From Archilochus colubris (taxonomy: Eukaryota > Chordata > Aves > Apodiformes > Trochilidae), in contig CM041090.1 in NCBI GenBank assembly GCA_023079485.1, positions 38,094,874 to 38,158,873 on the forward strand: DNA of 64,000 nt, in the 5' to 3' direction. The position numbers were made by a program, and so were the translations under genes. The notes below the pieces were generated by a model, which saw only the letters and a list, made by a program, of their open reading frames with translations, was not told where the DNA came from and searched no databases. Below are positions 53,801 to 63,923 of the stretch, piece after piece. Position 1 is the first letter of the stretch. Each line of letters opens with the position of its first letter.

Positions 53801-56800
53801 GTTCAGAGAAGTATCTGGGGAAAAGACTGCCTGTATCATTGGGGAATGGTTTGTTTAACTGGTAAATTTGTTTAGACATATTTATTTTTCACCACTGTTT
53901 GACTTCTGCTGCCTTTTGACCTCTGTAAAATAAACTTCAGCTGTGCTCAGTGATCTGTAAAAATCTGGCACCCTGGTACTGCCCTGCTAGACTTAAACAT
54001 ATAAGCAGAGTAAACAAGTGGGCTGAAGCTATGGGATCAATGTATTTCTGACAGTTTGACTAACAACAACAAAAATTTAACACGTGGCTGACACTGGAAA
54101 GCCACTTGGAAGACTGTAGATGTAGAAGACAGATCTCTGCTCATAAAAAGTTTCCAGTTAGTGACAGGGAGTCATCTGCTCCTCTTCATTTGAGCAGCAG
54201 TGGTGAAATTGCCCATTAGAGGCCAACTTTTGCTTTAAGTCTAGTAGATTTAAGTGAGAAGAATGCAATGAGCAGAAGCATTAATTCCCTGTATGCCTCT
54301 TTATTTCTTCAGCATTCTTCCAGTTGAATTATCTTATGGGTGTGGTGTAGTTGGTCTCAGCCTGGCTAATTAGTTGCAGAGCACAAAGATCTCATGTGTT
54401 GCTTTAAAAAAATTCTCAGACCTCTGGATCTAATGTTAAGATCAAGAACAGGGGCAAGGTCTTAAAGAGAAAGTTTACTAAAATTTTGGGAATAATTAAA
54501 AATAAGCTAACTGGACTGCTTATATCCTTATCAGCTTCTACTCAGTGACCTTGTTTCATTCACAGTAATTCTGCAAATACTGATTGCAGGTGTTAAAATA
54601 TGGTTTGAAATGTAGATTTTGTTGAAAAGATGCTGTCTGAGAGTCTCATGAATCTGGAGTTTAGCTGTAACTCCAGATGAATCAGTGAAACCCTCAAAAA
54701 TAGAAAAGCTTTTTTGAAATGTCAAACTTCACCAGTACAGTTCAGCTGTAGGATCCTGTAGGTGTGGCAGTTCTCTTCAGATAGCCCAGTAGCCCATCTC
54801 TAATGACCAAGAAGAAATGGCTAGAGAGGGGGTAGGAGAAAAATAAGATAAAGCATGAAGTGATGTTTCTCTGTTGTGTTTTTCCCAGCACCAACCTTTA
54901 TTCATGCCTTGGAGCCTAATATAGCTGACACTGTTAATGCTGTGATGTTAATTATACCTTTTTTGAAATAGTCCCTCCTTTTTTGTGTGTGGGGGTTGTT
55001 GTTTTTCCTCTTAAAATTTATTTTAAAAAGCAGGTGGAGGAGGGAAGAAGGAATTCTGTTAAGAGTTAAACTTTTTCTTGAAACAGTTGTGCTTTGGTTC
55101 ATGCCAACTGGAATTCTTCATAACATCATTCTACTGATGAAATTACCATTTATATCAGTTCTGGGAGTGCTGTAAGAGCATGATGAGTCAAGTCCATAGG
55201 AATCTGCATCTGACTGGTGCAGTTTCTCTCCTATTGTGCTGATGCTCATGGAAATCATGTGCCATTCATCTACTTGTAATTCATAGAATTGGTGGCAGAT
55301 GGAGTGGATGAGAAATGGTTCCTTCAAAATGTTCCTTAACCAGGAACTAATAAGCACCTGGACTGCACCGAGCAGCAACCACTACTCTCTGGTTACTCCG
55401 TGGTCATTAGGGGAATTACTAAATGTTTCTGTCATAACAGGAGTCAGTTCAGCCTTGCCTCCTTCAGCATCCTCTGGGATTTGCTCACCAAGCTGGAAAG
55501 GCCCAGAGATGGCTTAAAGCAGTTCTTGTTCCACAGTCCCTTTGTCTGTATGTCAGAGACATGCAGTCTGGACTGGGAATGCTCAAATTCTTCCCCTGGC
55601 ACTCGGGTTCCTTCACTGCTCCCAAATCTGGGTCTGTTCTGACTGAAAAACACTGTTCTTCCTTAGAAATTTTATGCTTCTGGGAGGAAGTGGAGGAATT
55701 TTGTAGCACTTAACTTGGGATATCAAAGATGAATGCTGGAATTAGAGGACCTGGGTATACAGTAGGTAAAGCCTCCAGAGTGAACTGGGAGTATGTGAGA
55801 TTCTGGTCTTTGAGAGGTTCAGCACATACCAGCCAGGGTTTTAGCTGAGCAAATGTCCTGGCCATCCTGAGTTCCTGATGTTTAAACTACAGGGTGTGAA
55901 TTTGGAACTGTGGCACAGGGGAGGGAGAAGCCACACAAACCCCTTGGAGTGAAGAGGGACAGCAGAATGGCCAGAGAGCAGAAACAAGAGAACCCTTTAA
56001 TAAAATAGCACTGACTGGCAGTGCTACTGAGGATCTCCAAAGAGAACAGGAGCTCACTGGGCCAATGCTCAGCTCTTGGTATCCTGCAGCTTGCTCAGGT
56101 CAGCAAGGATCCCTTTGTCAGTCTCAGTGGAGTGTCCCAGAGCCTTCTGCAGGAAGGTGTCTGAGCTGGATGTCCTCAGTGCCATAATGGAGCTCCACCA
56201 CCTCAGTTCTACTGCTCTGTGTGGCTACTCAGCACTGTGGGCAGGTGCCCATTTTTAGGTAGAACTTGGATCCCAGAAGCCTCCCAGCATGTGAGCAGGT
56301 GTAAGTGCTTTGTCACAAGTGACTGAGCAATGTTTCTGGCTTCCTTTCTCTCACAGACACACACCCTTTCCACCTCCTCGACTCCTGGAAGTAAATCTTG
56401 GGTTTGTCTCCTTCAGGCAAAGTGGGAGTAAGTTCTGCTCCTCACCATCCCAGATCTACAGGGAGTGGTGAGGGCTGGGGGAGCTCTTGCTTAGTCCTGC
56501 TGGTGCAGTTTGGTGTGGATGGAGTAACTGATGGGTGCCCAGAGGAGGGCAGATGCCTCCTCCTCCTCCTCCTGTTTTTGGTCTAGTGTGCTTTTTACTT
56601 GTTACTCCTTCCTCATCTGATGGCACATCACTGGTGACAGGGCTGCACACCTTAGGGTTTAAGGGGCTCAGGTAAGCAGCCTCAGGACCTTTGAGGAAAG
56701 GAGGGGATGTGGAAAGTGCAGGTGAGGGCTCCAGCATTAGCTTGGAGTGGTGGATAAAGCAGAGCTGTGCTGGTGCCACAGCTGAAGGTGTGCACCAGGG

Positions 56801-59800
56801 GTGGAGAAGGGGATTACTCTAAGGCAGGAGGTAATCCAGGGGAGTGCCCCACGTTTTTAATCTGAAACAGCTGGGTGGGTGGCAGATCTGAAATGCTTCC
56901 TGGTGTGTCCAGAGCAGGCTTTTGGCATACAAGTGCCTTCAATGTTAGAACTTAAGTCTCCTAGAAGTTGCACATCTCTGGGCTTTGATAACATGCTGGG
57001 AAGATCTAATGGTACATACAGGTCCTGCAGGTCCTTATAACGTTACAGAATCATAGAATGTTAGGGGTTGGAAGGGACTTTAAATACACCCTCAGCATTT
57101 TACAGAACCAAATTGCAAAGCCTGGATGCAAGCCAGAACCTGGAATTAGTCAAGAGCAACTGGGAATTAAGAACCCATGTTCCAGGTCTTGCCTAGCTTC
57201 AGTGGCTTGTCCCAGTTGCCTATTTCTGTGTCACCACAGGACTGATTCAAGCTCTGTGTTGCAATTTAGTTCAGAGCTCTTGGTCAGCCAGCCCTCTCCC
57301 CAAGATGGATGGGTGCACAAATTATAAAACTTCTCCCACTGTAGTGAAAATTTATCACCCTGTACTCACCCTCTCTTTCTTACATATTTTAGAATAATAT
57401 ATTTTAGAATAATATATTTTAGAATAATATATTTTAGAATAATATGTTTTAGAATAAATACAGAGAATGTTTGTTAAACAGGGCAAAGCTAAGACATGAA
57501 ATGGTGCTTGCTAAATCAGCTCTACAGGGTTTAACCAGTTACTCTGGAGTGAAGCACCTTCCTGAACTGGTCATGTTTCCTGTTGCTATCTAAATATGAA
57601 TAACCACAAGATATTAAGAAAGCCTGTATTCTGAGAGCATAAAGATAATAAATTCTTGTATTTTTTAAATTAAAGTTTAATTTGGAAACACTGGTAGCAT
57701 ATGCCTGAGCTGAAATAATATTTATATTTATGAGGTTACAAATTTCAAGCTCTGCAGTGGATTTTGTGATGCAGAACTACCCCTTAACATACCAGGTGCA
57801 CCTTTGAATTGATAAGATGAAGTTTTCCTCCTTCCCTTACATAGAATAAGTGCCATTTCCTTAATAGAAAAAAATTTAAAATCTTCAATCTCACCACAAA
57901 GGGTAATTCACCTGCAAAAGACAATTTCTATGGTATTGCAGTTCTTACACTTAGTGGCCTTTACAGGACCAAACCAGTGAGGCTGAGCACTTGTTGCTGT
58001 GGGTGACTCCAGTGGGAGCTGAAGATGTGCAGCATCTCCAGCCAGGAGCTCGTGTAATTCCCTGTCAGTGGAACTTGTCCTCAGAACAGGGACAGTAGAT
58101 TCTGGCTGTGGTTTAGGGGCATTATTGTGTGTTCAGTAAGTCAAGGAGAGATTCTTCAGTGAATTATATATCAGTGGTGTCTAATTGCAGACAAAATCTT
58201 AATTTAGCTGTTTAACACAAGAAGTCAAACAAAGCAGTAGGAATTGCTTGTGGTTGGATAATGCTATATTTACAGTATAGAATTAGAATGAGAATATGTA
58301 GTCAGTAAAGCCTTGCTACATGTGGAAATATGGCAAATGAAGATTGCAGTAGTCTTTTCTTCTAGGGTTTTTTCAACTCTCTTCGGACTGAGCTGACTGA
58401 CTACCCTGAGATAAGTATTATCAACATATGCCCAGGACCTGTACAGTCTCAGATTATACAAAATGTCTTTACAGAGGAACTCTCAAAGGTGAGGACTCAT
58501 TTCTGTTATGATAAATCCAACTTTTGCCGCAGGCCCAGTGATCCTTTTGTGGTTTTCCTTTTCTCAGACCAAACACTAACCTCATTTTCTTACCCAGAAA
58601 TGCTTTGACTGGTGCAGAACCATGTGTAATCTTGTAATTCTTTGTGGTCTCAAGTCCATATCAACTGAAAGTAAAGTCTGAGTATTGTTATGCCTTTTCT
58701 CTTCCCACCTGTGCAGTCCAACTCCAGTAACATTTACTGTTACAGCCACCCTGCTGCAGTTTGGGGGGAAAGGCCAGGATTTTCTGGACACAATTCTGCA
58801 TGCACAATACTGTCCTTTCTGCACAGGTAGCTTTTTGTTTGCCTTGGTCACGATGTCCCCTGTTTGGTTGATGCTGTTGTTGGCAAAGCCTCTGGAATCA
58901 GCTGATGCCAGGCATGCATTCTTTTCCTGTTAGCAATTGTTCAAGGAGAAAAAGCAAAACCTTCCAACTGCACAATTGCTTTTAATAAAGGCTGTGTAAC
59001 AAAGCAGCTGGCAAAAGTTGCTACTGTGGTACATCAAAATGTGATCTGTCCTAAATTCAGTTGATTTTAAAGCTCAGGATAACCCAGCAGTGAGGGAGTA
59101 AGGGGGAAAAAGTAATAATTGCCCATTGTTGAACCAAGTTCTGAAAGGATTTTTGGCTTGCAAATCTTCAGACTTCCGTGAAAGAAAAGATGCGCTCTGT
59201 GAGCAATCTGGAAGGCTTGCAAAACAAATTCCTCAGATTTCAGCGTGGCAAAAGACCAAGGAGGAAGTCTGAATCTTGACCAGAATTGCTTTTGCTCTGG
59301 GAGACAGAAGGACAGATGGATAGAGCAGCCTCTTGTTGCTGGAGTGAAGTGCATGATCATTCACAGGGCTGTGGCTCATGGTCACTAAGCAGTGCATGTG
59401 GACAAGATTTCAAGAGACATGGAAGACATGTCCTGCCACTGAAGAAGCCTGTTGCTTGTTTCTTGTTGGAGGTGGCTGCCCACAGAGCAGAGCTGGCAGG
59501 AATATTTAATGTGGAACGTGGCCTTATCTGCTGACCCTGTTACTGAGTAACTTGTAGCATGTAATGGGGAGGGCAGCTGGAAGTTTCTCAGAAGGGGTAA
59601 CCTGTTCCGGTGCATCTGTGTCATGATAAAGTGGAAGCCATGCTGAAGCATGACAGACTCTGGAGATCCATCTACTTTTTTAAGCCATCAATCAAGACAA
59701 ACCTCAATAAGGTGCTTTATTTCAACGTGTGTGCTAAAGGAAGGTGGGAAGCGTTCCCACACAGAAGACTAAAGGATAATGAGGGCTGGGTTCCCCAGCC

Positions 59801-60850
59801 CCAGTCTGGGAAGGGAATGGGATGGATGGATGGGGAGGGATCCATCTGTTGCCCAGGGCCTGTCTCTTTCTCTGCCATGACCAGAAATCTTCCTCTGACC
59901 CCTCCTTGCTCTCCCTTCAGTCCCTAGAGAACAGTGGTGATCAGTCCCACAAGATGCCGACCGCGCGCTGTGTCCGCCTCACCCTGGTGAGCGTGGCCAA
60001 CGACCTGAAGGAGGCTTGGATCAGTGACCACCCCTACCTGGCTGTCTGCTACCTCTGGCAGTATGCACCCACCTGGGCTTGGTGGCTGATGAACAGAATG
60101 GGAAAGAAGAGGATAGAGAACTTTAAGAGTGGAGTGGTAAGTTTATCCCTCTCTCTGCTCGCTTGCTTTTTTTACTCTGCTGCTGACAGACTCTTTAGCC
60201 ATGGGAATGTTAGGATTGCTTTTTGGATCCCTTTCTTTTTCCCCCCACCCCCTCCTTATTTCCCTAATGGCTGATGCCAGGCCAGACTCCATCGCTGCGT
60301 GCCAGTAGTCTGGAATTCCTGCAGCCCAGTCAGGACATTGGGTAGTGCCAAAGCTCTCACCCTGATCTTTAGCAACAGGGGCTGCAAGTTCAGATAACCC
60401 AGAGCTGAGCTGTGAGAGCATAAATTATTTAATGTGAGTTGGAATTAAGACCCTTGGAAATCCTTCCCTTGGCACTTCTCCCTGAGTGGTGTCTGGTTTC
60501 TGGAGCAGGTAGGTCGTCTGAGCACCTCCCAGCATTACTGGTGTCTCAGGGCTCTTCACTCAGTTACAACCCTGAAGGCAGGGGTGTAGTTCTTGCACTA
60601 CTGCCTGGTAGATGGTATTTTTCTTACTTTTTTTTTAAAAGTACTCCAAAAGCAGGAAATGAAAAAATAAAGGGTGGCACATGCAACTTCAGACTGCCTG
60701 CTTCCACACTGTGACTGGCCAGTGGCATGAGCTGTTTCAAGCAAAATAACACTGGGGCTGAAGGACTGAAGTAGGGGTGGGGGGAGATACTGATTTAATG
60801 TTCTCTCACTTCAGGACGCTGATGCCTCTTACTCAAGAAAGAAGAAGTAA
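41193..60850 (+). CDS. DHRS7: DHRS7 (retSDR4), ER-membrane short-chain dehydrogenase/reductase
   Basis: NADPH-type SDR reductase anchored in the ER membrane. The human enzyme is reported to reduce retinal, steroids and quinones. Joined exons are 41193-41328, 46112-46264, 51780-51886, 52889-53128, 58366-58488, 59921-60136 and 60815-60850, giving 336 residues plus stop (human 339). Phases agree at every junction and every intron is GT-AG. An N-terminal hydrophobic segment spans about residues 5-24. Cofactor motif TGASSGIG is at 57-64, SARR at 81-84 is compatible with NADP(H), and NNGG at 138-141 replaces the usual NNAG, as in human DHRS7. The catalytic set is Asn163, Ser191, Tyr204 and Lys208 (YCASK). 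CPGPVQS follows at 234-240. Overall it matches human DHRS7 from [16 protein letters not shown] to [15 protein letters not shown]. Confidence 0.97.
41520..41690 (+). mobile_element. Short, old CR1 3'-end fragment
   Basis: Reads GGAAGTGGTGGATTCCCCAA near the left end and GGAGGTCCTTTCCAACCTGG, then CATTCTGTGATAATAAAG, near the right. This is a CR1 ORF2 C-terminus and 3' end with internal change. It lies in DHRS7 intron 1, just beyond the CpG island. Confidence 0.65.
44729..44801. repeat. Poly(A)/(GA)n microsatellite
   Basis: A compound purine tract: an A-run, short GA repeats, a second A-run, then about 15 uninterrupted AG units, ending near 44801. It lies in DHRS7 intron 1. Length polymorphism is likely. 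Confidence 0.9.
46112..46264 (+). CDS. DHRS7: DHRS7 exon 2 (residues 46-96)
   Basis: Acceptor TTCTTTTGATAG at 46111. The exon encodes [20 protein letters not shown] and on to [16 protein letters not shown], which is the first beta-alpha-beta unit with the dinucleotide-binding TGASSGIG. The donor is TTC|GTAAGT at 46264/46265, phase 1. The open frame that reads on past the donor (to about 46449) is intron. Confidence 0.95.
49088..49165 (-). mobile_element. Very short CR1 3'-end remnant
   Basis: The plus strand reads TATAGAATTATGCAGTAACT, then GAGGTTGGAATGGACCTTGG, the reverse complement of a CR1 3' terminus. Only about 75 bases remain. Confidence 0.55.
49741..50040 (-). mobile_element. CR1 LINE fragment, reverse orientation
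   Basis: The plus strand opens TAGAATCATAGAGTGGTTAG, then GGAAGGGACTTCAAAGATCA. Minus-strand translation gives [20 protein letters not shown] and [20 protein letters not shown], the CR1 ORF2 C-terminus. It is 5'-truncated at about 50040. Confidence 0.85.
50100..50330 (+). mobile_element. Possible old CR1-like LINE fragment
   Basis: Short stretches such as CACTGTGCACAGTTCTAGTC and later GTTCCTCATCTGAG resemble the part of CR1 that reads '...vQFW..' and the following helix. The match is patchy and broken. It abuts the reverse-oriented CR1 copy. Confidence 0.35.
51780..51886 (+). CDS. DHRS7: DHRS7 exon 3 (residues 97-132)
   Basis: Acceptor GGTTTTTAG at 51779. The exon encodes [20 protein letters not shown], then [21 protein letters not shown] is the conserved SDR segment that contacts the adenine ring. 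The donor AAG|GTAAGG leaves phase 0. Confidence 0.95.
51887..52888 (+). other. DHRS7: DHRS7 intron 3
   Basis: 1,002-base intron with donor GTAAGG and acceptor CTTTCCTGAG. It contains a short T/TG-rich tract at about 52311-52346. No repeat family or gene was seen. Confidence 0.88.
52889..53128 (+). CDS. DHRS7: DHRS7 exon 4 (residues 133-212), catalytic core
   Basis: Acceptor TCTTTCCTGAG at 52888. The 80-codon exon starts [20 protein letters not shown] and includes [30 protein letters not shown] and [10 protein letters not shown]. It therefore carries Asn163, Ser191, Tyr204 and Lys208. The donor CAG|GTAAGT is a perfect match to consensus. A degraded second copy of the first half of this exon lies 3.2 kb downstream, in intron 4. 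Confidence 0.96.
56095..56215 (+). pseudogene. Decayed second copy of DHRS7 exon 4 (first half)
   Basis: From 56169, the sequence encoding [10 protein letters not shown] matches exon 4 ([10 protein letters not shown], about 52950-52979) at 29 of 30 bases. Weaker similarity runs upstream: AGTGGAGTGTCCCAGAGC against GGTGGACGTTCCCAACGC in exon 4, and GATCCCTTTGTC against GATGTTTTGGTC near the exon start. Similarity fades downstream within about 30 bases. The NNGG motif and the catalytic Tyr/Lys are not present in the copy, so it cannot encode a working substitute exon. It may be a partial exon duplication or a retrocopy fragment. Confidence 0.7.
57046..57095 (-). mobile_element. CR1 3'-terminal remnant
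   Basis: The plus strand reads CAGAATCATAGAATGTTAGG, then GGTTGGAAGGGACTTTAAAT, which is the last 50 or so bases of a CR1 element in reverse. Confidence 0.65.
57384..57459. repeat. 15-base tandem repeat, five copies
   Basis: Unit ATATTTTAGAATAAT repeated four times exactly and a fifth time with an A-to-G change and an altered end. AT-rich minisatellite in DHRS7 intron 4. Confidence 0.93.
58366..58488 (+). CDS. DHRS7: DHRS7 exon 5 (residues 213-253)
   Basis: Acceptor TCTTTTCTTCTAG at 58365. The exon encodes [20 protein letters not shown], then [27 protein letters not shown] is the SDR segment after beta-6 that binds the nicotinamide. The donor AAG|GTGAGG leaves phase 0. Confidence 0.95.
58489..59920 (+). 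other. DHRS7: DHRS7 intron 5
   Basis: 1,432-base intron with donor GTGAGG and acceptor CTCCCTTCAG. Open frames of up to about 105 codons occur on both strands without recognisable homology. No repeat was identified. Confidence 0.85.
59921..60136 (+). CDS. DHRS7: DHRS7 exon 6 (residues 254-325)
   Basis: Acceptor TTGCTCTCCCTTCAG at 59920. The 72-codon exon encodes [20 protein letters not shown], a substrate-loop region, then the Trp-rich stretch [20 protein letters not shown] and RIENFKSGV. Its G+C content is clearly higher than that of the neighbouring introns. The donor GTG|GTAAGT leaves phase 0. Confidence 0.96.
60137..60814 (+). other. DHRS7: DHRS7 intron 6
   Basis: 678-base intron with donor GTAAGT and acceptor CTCACTTCAG. 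It contains a pyrimidine-rich stretch at about 60225-60265. Nothing else was seen. Confidence 0.88.
60815..60850 (+). CDS. DHRS7: DHRS7 exon 7, C-terminus (residues 326-336)
   Basis: Acceptor TTCTCTCACTTCAG at 60814. The exon encodes [11 protein letters not shown] and stops at TAA 60848-60850. DAD matches the human exon start, after which the tail diverges and is three residues shorter. The basic end RKKK has Lys at -3 and Arg at -4, which resembles a dilysine-type ER retrieval signal. Confidence 0.92.
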   Translation, partial: DADASYSRKKK

Positions 60851-60995
60851 GGACAAACGTGTACAAAATCCTCTTTGTGCTAAGGCTAGAAACTTTTTTC
60901 ATATCACATGACTGCAAACAAGCTTTTTTTTATCTGTTGTATCTTTGTCATCATGTAACTTGACAAATCTATCGGGCTGTATATACATTTAACTA

Positions 60996-61001
60996 AATAA
61001 A
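60996..61001 (+). terminator. DHRS7: DHRS7 poly(A) signal
   Basis: AATAAA 146 bases after the stop codon, in an AT-rich 3' UTR. Cleavage is expected near 61015-61025, giving a short 3' UTR of about 170 bases. Confidence 0.8.
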
Positions 61002-61024
61002 AAATATCTCAATGTATCCATTTC

Positions 61025-63782
61025 ATGTCAAATCCCCAGAGGCTGAATTTTTAAGCTCACAGGAATTGAGACAGAAGAGGCCAGGCAGTATTATTTTGTT
61101 TTTCTGCTGCTATGACATTGACAAATACTTGGTGAGTAGGCTAAAAATTTATATATACCCACAGGATCCTGTTTCCTTCACTTTCATTCCTGACAGAGCT
61201 GGAGCAAAATAAATCCTCAAGTAGAATCTTGTGGTACAGAGGGTAAGGGCATATATAGTTTGTGTTTGGGAAGTGTTCCCTTGGGAAAAGGAGATTATAT
61301 TTCATCTTTGCTGTCAGCCCCAAAGCTGCTGCACAGGTAGCCTGAAAACAAAATATATGAAATTGTCATTGTGTGTATTTAGAGCTAAATCCCTGATCTT
61401 CTGGCACAACATTTTGAAGTTATTAATCTCTAGGTCTCTTAGCACCAGAGCAGAGCCCACAGTCCTCAGGCTTCTGATTTTTATTTTTACAGGCTGAGGA
61501 AATTACCAGTGTGTAACACTAACCCCTATTGCAGGCAGTGCTCAGCCTTGCTCTGAACCTGGCACATGGAGCATCAGGGAGAGAGAGAAGCAGGGGAAAC
61601 TTCTTGAACCAGAACAGCCTCTAGTGACAAGAAGGAGGACAGTATTAATGAGAAATCCATCTCTCAGCAGATAACTTGCAGCCAAGACACCTCTGATAGT
61701 CTCACAGACATTGCGTTATAGACAATTTAAGCCTGAAATAGAAGCTGTCTTCCCAGCTGGGCCAGGGACAGGCCCTTCTGTACAGGGCAGAGGTCAGTCT
61801 GCACAGTGCTGTGGTGCACTAGACAGCAACAGTTTGGAGACACTTAGGACTATACTTTTAAAAACATTTGCCATCCCACTGACTGTACTTCCAAGCTTGG
61901 TGACCTTCCTGCTGGTGGCAAAGTCCTCAGAAATGTTTGGATGTGCCTCAGGCTGCAAAACTTTCCAGGTAAGAAAAATTCTTCCTTATATCATTGAATG
62001 GTAATAAAAGAGTAACAGCCTGTTCAGTAACTACTGAAACTTTCCAAGCAGAGCAGAGAATAAGCCAAGAGTGCTGTTTGTAACATGACATTTAACAAAG
62101 ATGGAAGCCACTGTCTGGGAGAAAAAAAAAAAAAGATTGATCAAATGATGAGTGTCTTGTCTCACACTTTGCTGGGAGAACAGAAGGTTCCTTTCCCTGG
62201 CTGGCACAGCCCTTCCTGTGCTGGGGTTTGAGCAGTGTGTTGGAGAGGCAGCAGTACAGCAGCTTTAGTACAACACCCATGATGTGCACAGGATGCTGAA
62301 GCTTCAGCCCTTCAATCCACAGATGAGCTGGCAGTACTGCATGCAGCACAAGGCTGATCTGCCATTTATATTCAGGTTTCCCTGGTTTTTTTCTTTACCA
62401 GAAAAAAAAAGGGTGAGCCTCTGTGCTCAGGGAGGAGTTAACTTCTCTTGGGCTAAAGATTGCTGCTGCTGGGCACGTAAATGCAGACCCACCTACATGG
62501 ACTCATTAGTGCCATCACCAGCACAGGGCAGGCCATGGGAGGAGTGACAGTAGAGATGACCTGGATCAGGTGGTGAAGTTGCCCCTTTCAGAAAGGAAGC
62601 TGATGTTCAAGGAAAATACAGGTAGGACACTCTTTCCAAAACAGAGCATTTGATATTTGAAACCTTTACTTCCTTAACACTTTGTTCCATTAAAGTGATT
62701 TCTTGTTGCTTTATGGTACCTGAACAGGACAGACAGAGTCTCCAGGGCTTCCATGTTTTCAGTAACGGCTCAAAAAAAGGGGTGAAAAATCCTCAAGTAA
62801 AGGTTTAGAACTCTTTAAAACTGATCTTGTTAAATAAAGGTTCTCCAGAGCCATGGTGAAGGTGTCTTATGCTTACCTGTATGTGTTGAACCTGTAAAGT
62901 GGGTAGGTGTTGGTAGGAGTTGATGCACACACCTGGTTAGAAAACATGGAGCAGTTCCCAGGGGTCAGAGGGGCTGATTATGGGATGGTTTGGCATCAGC
63001 TCAGTCCTAGATAGTGCAGTCCTCCAGCAGCAGCCCCAGCAGCAGCACATACAGAATGTGCTTAGCAGAGCTACTGACTTCAGGTGCTCCAAATTTCTGC
63101 TAAATCAAACAGGACACAGTTCACCAGCCTGCAAACAAAACAACACCCTGAACAGGGATACTCAGCTGCACACATTTATGGCACAGAACAAGAGAATGTA
63201 ACTCCTGGTTCTGAAAAAAAAAAAAAAAATTAAAAAATTTAAAGGTTACAGAAAATCACGACATGAATTGGGCTTGTCCTGTTGCAAAACACCAGAAGGT
63301 CCATTAAGGAATCCAGGGTGATGGGATATGCTGTGGTGGCAGGGACAGGGTGTTACAGCACTTCAGAGTCCAGCTCCTCATTCCTGTTCACAAACAAGAA
63401 TTCCCCACATCACTGGTTCTGTTCCTCCATCTGGTACCAGTCGGGCTCTCTGCTGGAACCCAGGGATCAGCTCCCAAGAAAGCTGTGTAGCAGATGGAGA
63501 GAGCCAGAGGAAAGCAAGAGAAAAGGATCACAGCTCTTGTCAAGGTTTTTTCTCAACTGGTTTATTCAGTTTACAAAGAATGAGGGCAGACATTACAGCC
63601 AGCTTCAAATAAAAAAGCCCAAACTGCTGTTGCTGCAACAAAAGAAGAAAAAAACAGGTAATTCAGTTTTCTGTGACCATACAGAAGGCAAATAGCAAAA
63701 GGCTTAGGGTGAGGTGGACAGCTTTTATTAGATTTAAGAAAAAAAACAACTTTCCAGCTGCTGCAAGAAGTAGAAAACTTAC
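61025..63782. other. Region downstream of DHRS7, no gene recognised
   Basis: About 2.8 kb of mixed sequence after the DHRS7 poly(A) site. Open frames stay under 140 codons and have no recognisable homology. A-runs occur at about 62129 and 63215. In human the next gene in this direction is PCNX4, convergent with DHRS7. I looked for its C-terminal coding sequence on the minus strand and did not recognise it. Confidence 0.5.
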
Positions 63783-63923
63783 CTGATGAGCTCATGAGAC
63801 CCCTGGTACTGAAAGTTTTGAACTGGATGAAATACTTTGCCAGAAGTTCCTTTTGAGAAGGAGCTGAAAAGGGTGCTCTCTAAAAGCCCTTTCCAGACCA
63901 GTTTCAGTGACTGTTTCCAGACA
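63783..63923 (-). other. Possible internal exon of an unidentified minus-strand gene
   Basis: The minus strand has a perfect donor CAG|GTAAGT at 63783/63782, preceded by an open frame of 61 codons (63967-63783) that ends with a stop exactly across the donor. A plausible acceptor (CTGAT branch-type sequence, C/T-rich stretch, ACAG) ends at 63924, which would give a 141-base exon with equal start and end phase. The translation reads VWKQSLKLVWKGLLESTLFS, then SFSKGTSGKVFHPVQNFQYQ and GSHELI. I do not recognise the protein, and chance is a real alternative. Confidence 0.25.

Larger units (their letters stand above)
53129..58365 (+). other. DHRS7: DHRS7 intron 4
   Basis: 5.2-kb intron. It contains the exon-4-like copy at 56095-56215, a short CR1 tail at 57046-57095 and a 15-base tandem repeat at 57384-57459. 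The part at about 55.9-57.0 kb is noticeably richer in G+C than the rest of the intron. Otherwise nothing was recognised. Confidence 0.85.
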
